A stretch of DNA of 64,000 bases from the NCBI RefSeq assembly GCF_032854445.1, contig NC_088302.1, positions 56,274,237 through 56,338,236 on the forward strand, read 5' to 3'. The position numbers and the translations under genes are program-made. Source of the DNA: Liolophura sinensis. Its lineage: Eukaryota; Mollusca; Polyplacophora; Chitonida; Chitonidae. Every line of letters starts with the position of its first letter. Within the stretch, counting starts at the first letter, position 1. Shown here in pieces: positions 42,501 through 53,466 of this stretch. Below the pieces are notes generated by a model. That model ran no database searches. It was given only the letters and a program-made list of their open reading frames with translations, and was not told where the DNA came from.

Positions 42501-44148
42501 TGTGTCTTCTTGTGGCAGGGCGAGGCAATGCTGCCACTGAAGTTTCATGCCGAAGACACCAGACATGAGATCCCACCCAGTCACATTATACTGACACCGG
42601 GCCTACATTTACCAGTCCTATTTCCTTCCTCTAACCTCTCAGTGTTGAGTGCCAAGTGAGGCAGCAACAAATACCATTTTCAAAAACTTTGGTACGACCA
42701 AACCCGGGTTTGATTCCAGGTCTCCTGATTTCGGAAATACCGAAACCTACAGTATGATATGTAGTATGAATACAGAATCAACTGCTGAAATATCGAGCCT
42801 AAAATTTCTGATTAATTTTGTTGTTTGTTTTTTTTTTTTTTTTTGCATTTTGTTGAATTTATTATTAAGTAATATCACCATTTTAATTATAGCTCTCCTT
42901 AGCAAAATCTAACTTAAATTTCAGACCATGCAGGATATTTGCTTTTGACTGAAGTATTCCTGCCACACTTGGGATGATGTCTTGACTTCTGAATATGACA
43001 CCTTCAGTCAATTCAAAGACTCTATGTATTTATTTATTTGATTGGTGTTTTACGCAATACTCAAGAATATTTCACTTATACGATGGCGAACAGCAATATG
43101 GTGGGAGAAAACCGGGCAGAGCCCAGGGGAGACCCATGTCCATTTAAAGGTTGCTGCCAGACCTTTCACGTACGACCGGAGAGGAAACTGTGACGCACTG
43201 GTGAGAGGCTCTTTGATCACTGCAGCACACTGGCGTGCTAACCACGTCAGCCACAATGGTCCCCTCTGCCCCTATTCAACGTATTTATACATGAATGGTA
43301 ATGTCTTCATCTGACAATAAATCTACCAGGGTTCTATCAGGGTGTGATAACACCTCCCCCTTACTGAGCTCTGAAGTGTCGCACAAAACCAGGGTCACCA
43401 GTTGTCTCCGGGGGTACGACCTTGAACTTCCTGCGAGCATTTCCAACCTTCCTGGCAAAACGTGCTGTGAATAGGATATGAAAACGTAGTAAGGTCCGAG
43501 TGTGCTGATATGTCAATGTTCACATGCAATGGGAACAGGAATCGACAATTTTTCAATAGAGAAGCAGACCGGTACCAAAATCTCAAAAGTCCACAGCATC
43601 TATATAATGACAATTAATTTCTCACATTTGTCACGCAATTTCAAGCAAGCTGCAAACATGTAACGACCACAGCCAAAATATTACATTATGTGAGATTTGC
43701 TTACACTAGATCACGTTTTCTAGTCAGTCATCTCGTCACTCGGGTCAGGTCAAAATCTGGGACTACTGATTTAATATCCATCCTGACTGAAGGGTCAGTT
43801 GCCATTTCTGCGTCAAACTAGCTTTATATGTGTGTACATGAAGATAAAATGCATGCAACAAGCTAAATGGCATGGATGACTAAATTCGCTGTTTGGATTA
43901 ATTTGTAAACATAAAAAAAAAACAAAAACAATACTCCCAACAGTCATCGCTAGCAGCATGTCGTTGTCACAACGAGTCTGCGTAGGAGCTACAACCACTA
44001 GGTCTAGCTGTTAATGTACTGCTGTATCACATGGTAATGCACCAGCTATGATGTTGATCATGCGGTACCCACCCAGTTGGTAAGCTGCCAGAAGTGACAC
44101 TGCTCCCAAGAACACGATGTCTTCCAAAATATGATGCAGGTAACCCAT
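39539..44148 (-). CDS. MAPEG-family membrane protein, MGST2 / leukotriene C4 synthase-like
   Basis: Members are small four-helix ER or nuclear-envelope proteins that conjugate glutathione to lipids or electrophiles. Five minus-strand exons: 44073-44148, 43365-43464, 42314-42384, 40245-40326, 39539-39680. They join through GT-AG sites in phase and give 156 residues (human MGST2 is 147). The start ATG (44146-44148) has an A at -3 and G at +4. Features in order: helix LEDIVFLGAVSLLAAYQL, loop KFKVVPPETTGDPGF, motif FRAQQNTLEFFPVFL (the MAPEG RAQxNxxE glutathione-site motif), helix VCLWVSGLFFNQ, then YIYAREEYFNGYAEATEKR (matching the YFxGY...R active-site segment of LTC4S/MGST2) and a final helix ending NIAKKYLNF. 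It resembles MGST2 most, but LTC4S or a lineage-specific MAPEG role is possible. Confidence 0.9.
39848..40202 (-). mobile_element. SINE family B, full length, in MAPEG intron 4
   Basis: Reverse complement of the copy at 19938-20272. On the minus strand it reads CCCTGATGGCTTAGTTGC, then AGATCCAGGGTCAATCCTTG, and ends with a GTTAAACCCTGAG-type tail plus a CACTC run. The minus frame at 39893-40087 is an artefact of it. Confidence 0.75.
40468..40746 (-). mobile_element. SINE family A, near full length, in MAPEG intron 3
   Basis: On the minus strand it runs from GGGGCCTCTCTGGCCTAGTG and TTTAGCGTGCTAGCGGAG, through CCAGCTCATGCTGGCTTCCT and CACCATAACGCTGGCC, to a tail related to ATATTCTTGAGGACAGCATA. 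Confidence 0.75.
41257..42345 (-). repeat. 91-bp minisatellite carrying the exon 3 donor, ~12 copies (MAPEG intron 3)
   Basis: On the coding (minus) strand the unit reads CTGTGGGTGTGTGGGCTATT, TCTCAATTAAGGTGTGACTA, GAACGTTTTGTGATACAGAA, TAGTCTGGTAATCACAC, spacing 91 bp. It copies the last ~31 bp of exon 3 (CTGTGGGTGTCTGGGCTATT, TTTCAATCAAG) plus donor GTATGA, which became GTGTGA in the array. The exon copy at the high-coordinate end is copy zero. Confidence 0.95.
42508..42722 (-). mobile_element. SINE family B subfamily copy, in MAPEG intron 2
   Basis: The reverse complement matches the element at 20560-20872: TGTCTTCGGCATGAAACTTC, then CACTTGGCACTCAACACTGA. The head end is GAATCAAACCCGGGTTTGG. 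Only part of the element is clear. Confidence 0.55.
43026..43265 (-). mobile_element. SINE family A, near full length, in MAPEG intron 2
   Basis: On the minus strand it runs from GGGGACCATTGTGGCTGACG, GTTAGCACGCCAGTGTGCTG, through TCTCCGGTCGTACGTGAAAG, to TATTCTTGAGTATTGCGTAA, AACACCAATC and an AAAT run. Confidence 0.8.
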
Positions 44149-44579
44149 TTTCTGAAGCTCCTGCAGAACAAGTCGGCGAACAAGTAACGTGCGATTGCAA
44201 TACAAGGGACATAACCCTGACTGCACTTTTACCCGTTTGAATTTTACCCCGAATATTTGAGTCATAATGTGAACGAGTTGATTGGGTTAAAAGCTATATA
44301 ACTTAATTTTCTCCCTCAACATAAATTGACTGGATGTAGCGCATCGAACCTGACTATACTTGTTGAGGCTGCTGTCATTTGTAAAACTTCAATGTCAAAG
44401 TTGAACGGAGAGAGCGGCTGGGAAAACATGTGCCATATAGCTAACCTAATGAATTAGACGTTGTGGGCCTGTATCGTAAGCATACTGGACAAGGTCTAAT
44501 ATATTAGGGTACCATATAGACATCTTTCAGTCACGTATTTTTCAATGGCCTGTCACTCGAGATCTACGAAAAGTACAAA

Positions 44580-44828
44580 TCTGAGACTTGCATCAAATTG
44601 TAGCCCAGTTTCTTGTGCATGCCAACGGATTTGAGCTACGGTCTATAGTTTTCTCGCTAGAAATATTTAAATGACACCACTTTACTTCAGAAATATAAAT
44701 GTAAGCCTGTGCATTTAACATAGACACTAGGGGTAACTGTGTATTACTGTTCATGTGCTGTAGGTAACCTACCCCATAGGTCGGCCGCCTGTCACTCAAA
44801 CCGAGAAATGAACAACTCTCCCAGATCA
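44580..44828 (-). repeat. Dispersed repeat, copy 2
   Basis: Reverse complement of the repeat at 14395-14650: shared phrases are GACAGGCGGCCGACCTATGG, GGTAGGTTACCTACAGCACA, GTGGTGTCATTTAAATATTT and TAGCTCAAATCCGTTGGCAT. It lies upstream of the MAPEG gene. Confidence 0.6.
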
Positions 44829-44885
44829 GAAAAGTGAGTCGACGGTTCCCGGTAGGCTGGTACGATATGCGATTCAAGGCCTACA

Positions 44886-44966
44886 GCGAACGCATTGGTG
44901 AGCAACCCCTCGGGGTAACTTGCGCCGCGCCGGCACGCTAACCACAGCGGCTAACGGAAGCCCCGA
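44886..44966 (-). mobile_element. SINE family A, 5' fragment
   Basis: The minus strand reads GGGGCTTCCGTTAGCCGCTG, TGGTTAGCGTGCCGGCGC, then TTGCTCACCAATGCG. Only the head is present. Confidence 0.6.
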
Positions 44967-45334
44967 TTTTTTTATATGCATGACAAAGGGCATTAACGTG
45001 CCCGGAAAAAATAACACTTCCAGTTGTAAAGTCATTCATACCTAGAATGTAGGAACACATAAATCGGCCTGTATACTCGCCTAATCAAATTAAAAAACAA
45101 CCCGAGCCGATGGCACGTTCACGTTGTTAAACGCGACATCATCTTCAGAGGTAAAGGACATGTATTCTGGTGTTCTATAGCCACATATCAGTATCTTTCT
45201 CTAGATGTTTCCAACATCTTATAGCAAATTCTTCGGAGATTATTTGCCTTCCTTCAACATATTATAGGCCTACAGTGTCCCAGTGTCACCGCTAGAACAA
45301 ACTTTTTTTGTTCTTTCTTCCATCAACGCGAAGA

Positions 45335-45877
45335 AACGCTATAGGGCACCTGTACACTTCAAGAATACATATCCTCAGAGCCGTTACGTGGGGGAAACAC
45401 TATAGGGCACCTGTACACTTCAGGAATACATATCCTCAGAAAAATTAGGCCTACGTGCGAGAAACACAACAGGGCACCTGTGCCCTTCAGGGATACATAT
45501 CCTCAGAGCAGTTACGTGCGGGAAACACTATAGCGCACCTGTCCCATCAGGAATACATATCCTCAGAACAATTACATGGGGGAAACACTATAGGGCACCT
45601 GTACACTTCAAGAATACATATCCTCAGAGCCGTTACGTGGGGGAAACACTATAGGGCACCTGTACCCTTCAGGAATACATATCCTCAGAGCAATTACGTG
45701 CGGGAAACACTATAGGGCACCTGTACCCTTCAGGGATACATATCCTCAGAACAATTACATGGGGAAAACACTATAGGGCACATGTACACTTCAGGAATAC
45801 ATATACTCAGAGCCGTTACGTGGGGGAAACACTATAGGGCACCTGTACCCTTCAGGAATACATATCCTCAGAGTAAT
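45335..45877 (+). repeat. ~61-bp minisatellite, ~9 copies
   Basis: The unit is CTATAGGGCACCTGTACACT, TCAGGAATACATATCCTCAG, AGCAATTACGTGCGGGAAACA. It lies about 1.2 kb upstream of the MAPEG start. It is not near a recognised exon. The frame at 45455-45715 comes from it. Confidence 0.9.
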
Positions 45878-45890
45878 GGGTCGTTTACAA

Positions 45891-46312
45891 TAATAAGCGA
45901 CCCAGGCCTTAGCGAGCTAGCGCAGCACAATGACCCATGAGCCGCTCACCAATGCGGCCGCTGTGTGTTCAAGCTCATTTGAGGCGTGTGCTTATAACGC
46001 TGAGTGAATGAAATATTGTTGAGTACGGCGTAAAACACCAATTAAATAATTATTCTTGAGTACGGCGTAAAACACCAATTAAATAATTATTCTTGAGTAC
46101 AGCGAAAAACACCAATTAAATAATTATTCTTGAGTACGACGTAAAACACCAATTAAATAATTATTCTTGAGTACAGCGAAAAACACCAATTAAATAATTA
46201 TTCTTGAGTACAGCGAAAAACACCAATTAAATAATTATTCTTGAGTACGACGTAAAACACCAATTAAATAATAATTCTTGGGTACGGCGTAAAACACCAA
46301 TTAAATAATTAA
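45891..46312 (+). mobile_element. SINE family A with its 3' end amplified into a 37-bp array
   Basis: The head GACCCAGGCCTTAGCGAGCT, body CACCAATGCGGCCGCTGTGT and tail ATATTGTTGAGTACGGCGTA are followed from about 46021 to 46312 by eight copies of a 37-bp unit (GAGTACGGCGTAAAACACCA, ATTAAATAATTATTCTT). The unit is the SINE tail itself. Confidence 0.85.
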
Positions 46313-46319
46313 ATAGTCC

Positions 46320-47545
46320 ACATGCCCAGCTCGATCCCCGTCCGCTGGAGGTATATGTGCATCACGAGACCTCAATGGTAAGGTCGAATATGAATTCGAT
46401 TAGCAAGGACATAATAAATGTATGAATAAAGGATAAATGAACAAGTAAACTCTTTATTTGAGTGTAATAATACTCCGTTGCATATACTATTTAAAGGGCT
46501 GTACAGTTATGAAATATTTCATATGAATGAAAAATGTTTTTGATACAGGAAAAGAGTTCCATGACATTCACAGATGTATTGTAAAACATGCAATAAAAAT
46601 ATGGTCATTATACATACATTAAAAATACATTAGAATTTTCACCATATCTTGTCTATAATCATTCGGCACTCCCATGTATTTGGTAATAGGAGCCCGATGT
46701 TCTGCGCTATATTCTTTTGGTAATATCAACTGAACTAGGAAGAGTCAAAAAAGCTTCCATGCTTACACGTTTTTGGCCACCAGAAACGAGATACAACTTC
46801 TTGTTTTGGGCCCAGAAATCATGCATACACGTTCTAGTTTTTAGCCCCATAAATCACACACGTTCTAGTTTTTAGCCACCATAATGTTGGTCTTGAACTA
46901 AGCCTCCAAAATGTGCTGTACATTACGCTCATATATGTGAAAACAACACTGGCAATTCTAACATGCTGGAGAACATTTTAGGTAAAGCGACTGTTAATCC
47001 TGTCTTTACATATATAACAGGTGACGCCCGAAGTAATTGTACGAAAACTGGAGACTTGGTTTATGGTCGACATTCATCAACGACACAATGTACCTATTGC
47101 CAAGGGTCACGAACGTACAACATGTGCGCCGCTGCCTATGCAACTTCAACAGAAAGTGTTCACTTGAGCTGGACAGCTTGGAACCATATAAGACCGTCAC
47201 AGCCTGTAGGTTCACGCATCCCATAATGTTGGTATAGGCCTATATGAATACTACACCAACTTAGGCAAAGAGCATAAAACGCTGCAAACATACAAAATGA
47301 GTTACTAATCCCTCCCTGTATTTTCTGAAAATCGGAACATAAAATAAAGTAGTCGAGTAGAGGTAAATGAGTGTTCTCAGGTAGGGCGGTCGGCACACAT
47401 GCATTGCCACGTCCATGTCTATCAGTCAAAAGATCAATATCTAGTAAGTAGTTGACACGAATATAGGCAAATATTGTAACCAAATTGGCCACTCATTAAA
47501 TCACCTCGTTGGACAGTCGCTAAATTGAACAGTCACTGGGTACAT
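46320..47545. other. Intergenic, no gene recognised
   Basis: Several short overlapping frames (up to 110 codons) on both strands between 46963 and 47492 have no splice support and no family resemblance. I leave them unannotated. Confidence 0.4.
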
Positions 47546-47547
47546 TT

Positions 47548-48095
47548 TAGCTCTAGATATCCTGTAGGCCCTGATTAGGTAACGACAATAATGCACAGTA
47601 TGCATAGTTCTAGATATCCTATAGACCCTGATTAGGTAACGGCAATCATACACAGTATGCATAGTTCTAGATATCCCATAGACGCTGATTAGGTAACGAC
47701 AATAATGTACAGTATGCATAGCTGTAGATATCCCATAGACCCCGATTAGGTAACGACAATAATGTACAGTATGCATAGCTGTAGATATCCCATAGACCCC
47801 GATTAGGTAACGGCAATAATGCGCAGTAGGTATAGTTCTAGATATATTATAGACCCTGATTAGGTAACGACAATAATGAACAGTATGTATAGTTCTAGAT
47901 ATCCCATAGACCCCGATTAGGTAACGGCAATAATACACAGTATGCATAGTTCTAGATATCCTATAGACCTTGATTAGGTACCGGCAATAATACACAGTAT
48001 GCATAGTTCTAGATATCCTATAGACCTTGATTAGGTAACGGCAATAATACACAGTATGCATAGTTTTAGATATCCCATAGACCCTGATTAGGTAA
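47548..48095. repeat. 57-bp minisatellite, ~9.5 copies
   Basis: The unit is TTCTAGATATCCCATAGACC, CTGATTAGGTAACGGCAATA, ATACACAGTATGCATAG. As 57 is a multiple of three, a 186-codon minus-strand frame stays open (MHTVYYCRYLIKVYRISRT repeats). It lies about 0.5 kb past the stop of the chitin-binding-type gene. Confidence 0.9.
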
Positions 48096-48564
48096 AGAAA
48101 ATATACATGTACATATAAAATAAAAAAAGAAAAACAGAATTAGCGGTATATAAACAGGTTACGTTGAACAGTTTCCATCAGTGATGAGTTTCCATTTGCT
48201 ACAATTAATATAGATGTAGGCCTACTATTGTTTGTGGAGAGTTGCTGAGCTTGAGCATACTGATAAGTCGGTACATTATAGACAGTTTACTCTTCTCTGT
48301 ATCGCTTGCGATACGACGCTGCAAGTACAGCAAGGGAAATATACTTAACGGGAAATAATTTGGCTGTTGGTTAAAATACATATAAAATACAGCCATTAAG
48401 GCATAAATAACACACACGGTAAATATTTGAAAAATTCATAAATGTACTTTAAATATATTTCTACACCAGTAATATCTTCGGTAGAAAGCGTTGTTAGATA
48501 TATCGATGACCATGTCCCGTGCCTACAGATGCAGTAGGCGGTTTCGGTTATGTCCGTCAGTACA

Positions 48565-49762
48565 TCAGTAGCTGCCGCTTTTGAATGGCCCGTAGCCACC
48601 TCTCGCCTTACAGTCGCAGGTCGAAGACCAGAACTCACACCTCTTCTTGTAGTCGTCCCAGCAGAGGTAGGCGGGACAGGGCCTGTAGTCGTAAGTCAGT
48701 CCCGCTACACAGCTCACGTAGAAGTTACAGCCACTACAAGACTGGTAGTCACCGTCGGGCACGTAGGCACAGTGCTTAAGACACCCACCGCTACCTCCGG
48801 GCTTCTGGCTCGGTCCAGGGTACCTGGGATGAGGAGCGGGCTGAACGTGATCCTGTTCAGGGTAACTGGGACCGGGTTGGGGGTAAATAGGACCGGGTAG
48901 TGGGTGTACAGGACCGTAATGGGTGTATACGGGACTGGGCTGTGGGTGTAAGGGACCGGGCTGTGGGTGTACCGGACCGGGTTTTAGGTATACCGGACGG
49001 GACTGTGGGTGTATCGGGCCGGGTTTTGGGTGTACTGGACCGGGTTTTGGGTATACCGGACCGGGCTGTGGGTGTATCGGGCCGGGTTTTGGGTGTACCG
49101 GACCCCGCTGTGAATACTTGTGTTGGACGGGGACCAGGGGTTGGTATTTAGGCTGAGGATTAGCTGGGTATGGGTGAGGGGGAGGTTGACGTTGCGAGGC
49201 AAGCTTGGGGGCAAGAGGAGCTGGCTGTGGGTAATACCAAGGCATGGCTGAAAAGAAAGTAATAATATTAGCACAATAAATACGCGAAAGGCACAACTTA
49301 TTTATTTCATTGCTGTCTAATGCTCTTCTCCAGAAGTTTTATTGCTTCCACGATTGGTGACAAAACTTTGGATGGAACCAGAATATCCGAAGAAAACCAC
49401 CGACCTTGCGATCGAGAAACGAGAAGACATCGAGCTAATTAGTAAAACTTCAATCAAAGGTGCCGAATAAAATGTGAGATTAACTTTACTGGTGTTTTTG
49501 GTTCATTAGTGACATTATAATGTATAATGACTATCACTTGCGGAAACCTGACAGTCTGGGAACACCAGCTCGTGGCCGGTATCTGAGCATGGCAGCTCTC
49601 CTGGCACACAGATAACATACGTAGGCCTCCACATTCCAGCTGGTCACCTCATTGTAAACTGCTACAGGTGTAGGCCTATATTTAAACGCTTATTAAAAAT
49701 AAACGTAATCCTGGCCGTCGTCGTATAAGTGAAATACCTGAGCACTGCTTAAAACACCAAAA

Positions 49763-49813
<51 letters not shown>

Positions 49814-50333
49814 AACAGAAAGCAGAGCATCCCACCAGTCAATGCCTAATAGTCAACAACCAGCACATTTCCCTCGGAACAAATATTTTAAGCTGTCATA
49901 AATGCACGCTTACTATTCAAATATTCTCATGGCCGCGAGTGTAACACTGTAATAGATACAGGGTAGGCTACGATGTCAGGTGATACAGACCTCTGAAGAA
50001 AGTCTGAGCTTAATCGCAAATCTGAAGTAAGAAAAAACCCATGTCTCTCTGGTAATACAGTACTGTAAATACCCAACCTTAAGTGACAACGTCCAAACTT
50101 CATGTACACTGACAAAAAACATCAAAGCGGAGTCGAACTCACGAAAAACTAAAGCAAGGCTTCAAGCTGCAAAATGCAGTGGACATTGTGTTTGTTTTAT
50201 CTGTTCATTATAGTTTAAAAGGACACCTGTAGATTGTGTTCCCTGTAAATGGTCACCTGTACATTGTGTTACCTGTCTACTCACCCAGTGTAAGGGCAGG
50301 CAAGGCCAGCAACATCAAGCTCACGAGCATCAT
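48565..50333 (-). CDS. Secreted proline-rich repeat protein with C-terminal chitin-binding type-2-like domain
   Basis: Two minus-strand exons, 50285-50333 and 48565-49247, join through GT-AG in phase 1 and give 243 residues. Exon 1 encodes a clear signal peptide (MMLVSLMLLALPALTL), so the product should be secreted. Residues ~18-160 are proline-rich, built of heptads of the type PGPVHPKPGPIHPQ. The C-terminal ~60 residues hold a six-or-more-cysteine module: CLKHCAYVPDGDYQSCSGC, NFYVSCVAGLTYDYRPC, then CWDDYKKRCEF. This spacing fits peritrophin/CBM14-type chitin-binding domains. Such architecture is common in cuticle, shell-matrix or mucus proteins of invertebrates. A structural or barrier role is inferred; the exact orthologue is unknown. 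Confidence 0.85.
49705..49815 (+). mobile_element. SINE family A, 3' fragment with long AAAT tail
   Basis: CTGGCCGTCGTCGTATAAGT, GAAATACCTGAGCACTGCTT and AAAACACCA precede about 16 copies of AAAT. It lies in the intron of the chitin-binding-type gene. Confidence 0.75.
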
Positions 50334-50426
50334 CTTCTGCGGGCGATTTGATCAGATGGATATCTCTCCCTGATATGAGCACACGGGCCGGTTAACACGA
50401 AATAATCCCACACACTTCCTACCCAG

Positions 50427-50436
50427 TTTATAAACC
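50427..50436 (-). promoter_or_regulatory. TATA box of the secreted proline-rich gene
   Basis: GTTTATAAAC (TATAAA on the minus strand) lies about 95 bp upstream of the ATG at 50333. This is a sensible distance for a TATA box with a short 5'UTR. TATA promoters are typical of tissue-specific secreted proteins. Confidence 0.45.
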
Positions 50437-50499
50437 ACAGTTTTTGCTTGCTTTTCAAAAAATCGTTAAATTGATTATGTGTAAGCATGTAATACTGTC

Positions 50500-52400
50500 T
50501 TTTGGTGTTAAATACTCGAATTACCCTTTTGAGAAAAAACGCATTTGACTTCGGTTTGGGAGCAATGTTTGGTACTCACGCTACCTCTACAAGCCATTAT
50601 CGTGTGTGTGTGAGGGAGTGGGGGGGGGGGGGGGGTTAGAAGTAGCGTGGATTATTTATTTTTGTGTATTGATTTGTTTGCAAAATCCTTGAGACAGGCA
50701 CACTTTGACTAAAACATTGCCGCAGGGTGGTATAACGTGGTTAGTTAACTTTGCGCAGTGAGAAGTTTCTTAACCTCCCAGTTGTTTTCATTTTACACAC
50801 CCCTAGCATTATTATAAATTACACGCGACTGCGCTGCGATTAATGTCGTGTGTCTTAGTACCAGGGCTGCATGCCTTCTTACTTAATTGATACTACCAGC
50901 CAACTGGTCAATTAAGAACTCTGTGTCTTCATAGTTGAATGCGTGGAAGATTCAGTGAAGCATGTTTTGTGAACACGGATGACGATTCTCATCATGACCG
51001 AGATCGACCTGTAGCCAGATTAACTTCACGCTCAGTATCACGCACCAGCTCCCTGCAGGTGGCTTTGTTTGATACCAGATGCATGAGACACAGGCAATTC
51101 TATACTGTAACGATATTTGTGGCATGTCTCTTTATTATTTTTACAAATTAAATGCATTACCTAGGCGTATATTTCAACATTTTTCCTGAGTCATGTATTG
51201 TCGTTACTAATAAAGTGCTGTAGAACTGGTCACAAGAACGGTTATATTTTCTGTTCAATGAGTTAAAGCGTTCCTGAGGTTTTTTGTCCCTCGAATGGTG
51301 TTAGATAGGGTGGGATACTTTCCCCTCCACTATCTCACATTCGCTGACGTGTATTATCTGTAAATCATGCTAATTCGCTTCAACCCCTTTAATTCTTTCC
51401 AAATGTGAAAAGTTTTCTGATTCGCATGAGGTCATATTGCTGTGACATGTATTGTAATTATTTGGGGTGTTCGTATAAGAAGAAATCATGAAAGCCTTTC
51501 GTGTGACATACAACAATTCACCAAGATGGTTACGTTGTTACAAAAAAGATTGTAGTGCTAGTTGTAGTTGTATTCACAGGATTCCGACCTTTGGTGACCT
51601 TATGCGCAAATCAGCAATGCACAGAGGGTTAAGCATCACATGTTGCCTTTACAACAAGCGATGGAACTTGAACCACTTCATGGCCAACTCAAGATCGATA
51701 AAGATTTTTGTTATATGTTGTTAATGATATTTATGATTACACAATTAAAAGGAATCAAAGTTTCAAGCTTGATGATTAAAGCGCCGCACATGCATGTGTA
51801 GCTACTGTACTGTAAGTACACTGTGATTACATGATTTTCCTGTAATTCCTCTTTTATTTATTCATCAATTTCTCTCTCGTATATACAAGTATGGACTTCG
51901 TTTGTCTGAAATAAAGATATTATTATTAATATTATCATTATTAGTCTACAGTTCAAGAGATTACTTCCTAGGGTGAACTATTTAGTGTAAATTTAATCAA
52001 CCCATGCGCTAGTTCCCATTGTGGACTCATATTCCGGCCTGTGAAGGCGGGAGAGATTCACATGATAAGCCGACCACCGTTAACCGTTTTACTGCCAGTA
52101 TTATAGACCTTGTATATTCTCTCATCCAAGTTATATATCTCGCGTGCAGTAGCCTCCCATCATTGAAAGGATCGTGAGTTCGAATCCCGCCCTGACCCAG
52201 ATTGTGCCTTTCTTTGAAAACCTTGTGGATAGTGTACATTAGCGTTGTAATTTAAGGTATTTAGGTATCTTCACTGTGCCCACTTCACTTTTCAAGAATG
52301 AAAAGGGTTAACACTGTTGACGCGAAGGATCCCTGATAACCACACATTTCTTGCACGACATAACAGATAAGCAGTGTGAGTTTCCTCACAGACGACGCTT
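50500..52400. other. Intergenic between divergent secreted-protein gene and TEP-like gene
   Basis: About 2 kb with a G-run near 50618-50635 and a tRNA-like box-B phrase GAGTTCGAATCCCGCC near 52177-52192. That phrase probably marks an old SINE and explains a minus-strand frame containing GGIRTHDP. No other gene is seen. Confidence 0.5.
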
Positions 52401-52418
52401 CCATACCAATCCGCCATC

Positions 52419-53369
52419 ATGGCCGCCTGCACACTGTGCTTCCTGCTGGGCGTCATCTCGTGTGCTGTAGCCAAAAAGTAAGTTTCCGGATTGCTGTATG
52501 TAACACGAATGGGTATACGAAACCCTTTTAAGATACGTTCTTAGTGCTTTTTTTATGAAAAAAACTCTTCCTTTATGAAAGCCTACATGTAGGTTCCTTG
52601 GAACATTTTCAACGTGTGAAAGCATCACAGGTCCCTTAGAACATTTACAATATTTGACGGCATCATAGATCCCTTGGAACATTTACAACATGTGAAAGCA
52701 TCATAGGTTCCTTGGAATATTTGCATTATGTGAAGGCATCACAGGTCCGTTGGAGTATTTACAGTATGTGGAAGGATCACAGGTCCCTTAGAACATTTAC
52801 AAGATGTGAAGGCATCACAGTCGCATGGTGACATGGTAAACTACTTAGTTGGGGTTGTTAAATTACATGTCGTTTTCTAGTAAAAGAGCCTCGAATGAGA
52901 GCTCAAACCAACATGCATACACAAAGGAACAGATGTGTTCTCGCCCCACTCAGCTTCAGCCAGAGTGTTGAACATAAGCAATACTTTAGCTTCAAGTAGA
53001 TTCTTGTACAATCCCTTTGGCTTCAGGCAGATTCATATACAATTAGTTTGGCTTCAGACAGATTCATATACAATTCCTTTAGTTTTAGTAATATACATAT
53101 ACAATTCCTAAATTAGTTCATTTAATTTATTTCAGATGTGTTTTACGCTGTAATCAAGAATTTTTCACTTATACGACAGCGGCCAGCATTATGGTGGGAG
53201 GAAACCACGGCCATCCGCAGGTTGCTGACAGATCTTTCAACGTTCGACCGGAGAAGAAGCCAGCATGAGCTGGACTTGAACTCACGTAGACCGCATTGGT
53301 GAGAGGCTCCTGGGTCATCGTGCCGCGCTGGCCACAGCTACGGAGGCCCCACAATTCCTTTAGTTTTAG

Positions 53370-53466
<97 letters not shown>

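Noticed and set aside
47501-48061. 186-codon reverse ORF
   Set aside because: Product of the 57-bp array whose unit length is divisible by three.
48550-49156. Plus-strand ORFs over the proline-rich gene
   Set aside because: Antisense shadows of the heptad-coding region; the minus strand has a signal-peptide exon, splice sites and a cysteine domain.
52027-52239. Minus ORF containing GGIRTHDP
   Set aside because: Typical translation of a tRNA-like box B (GAGTTCGAATCCCGCC) in a SINE-like sequence, not a gene.
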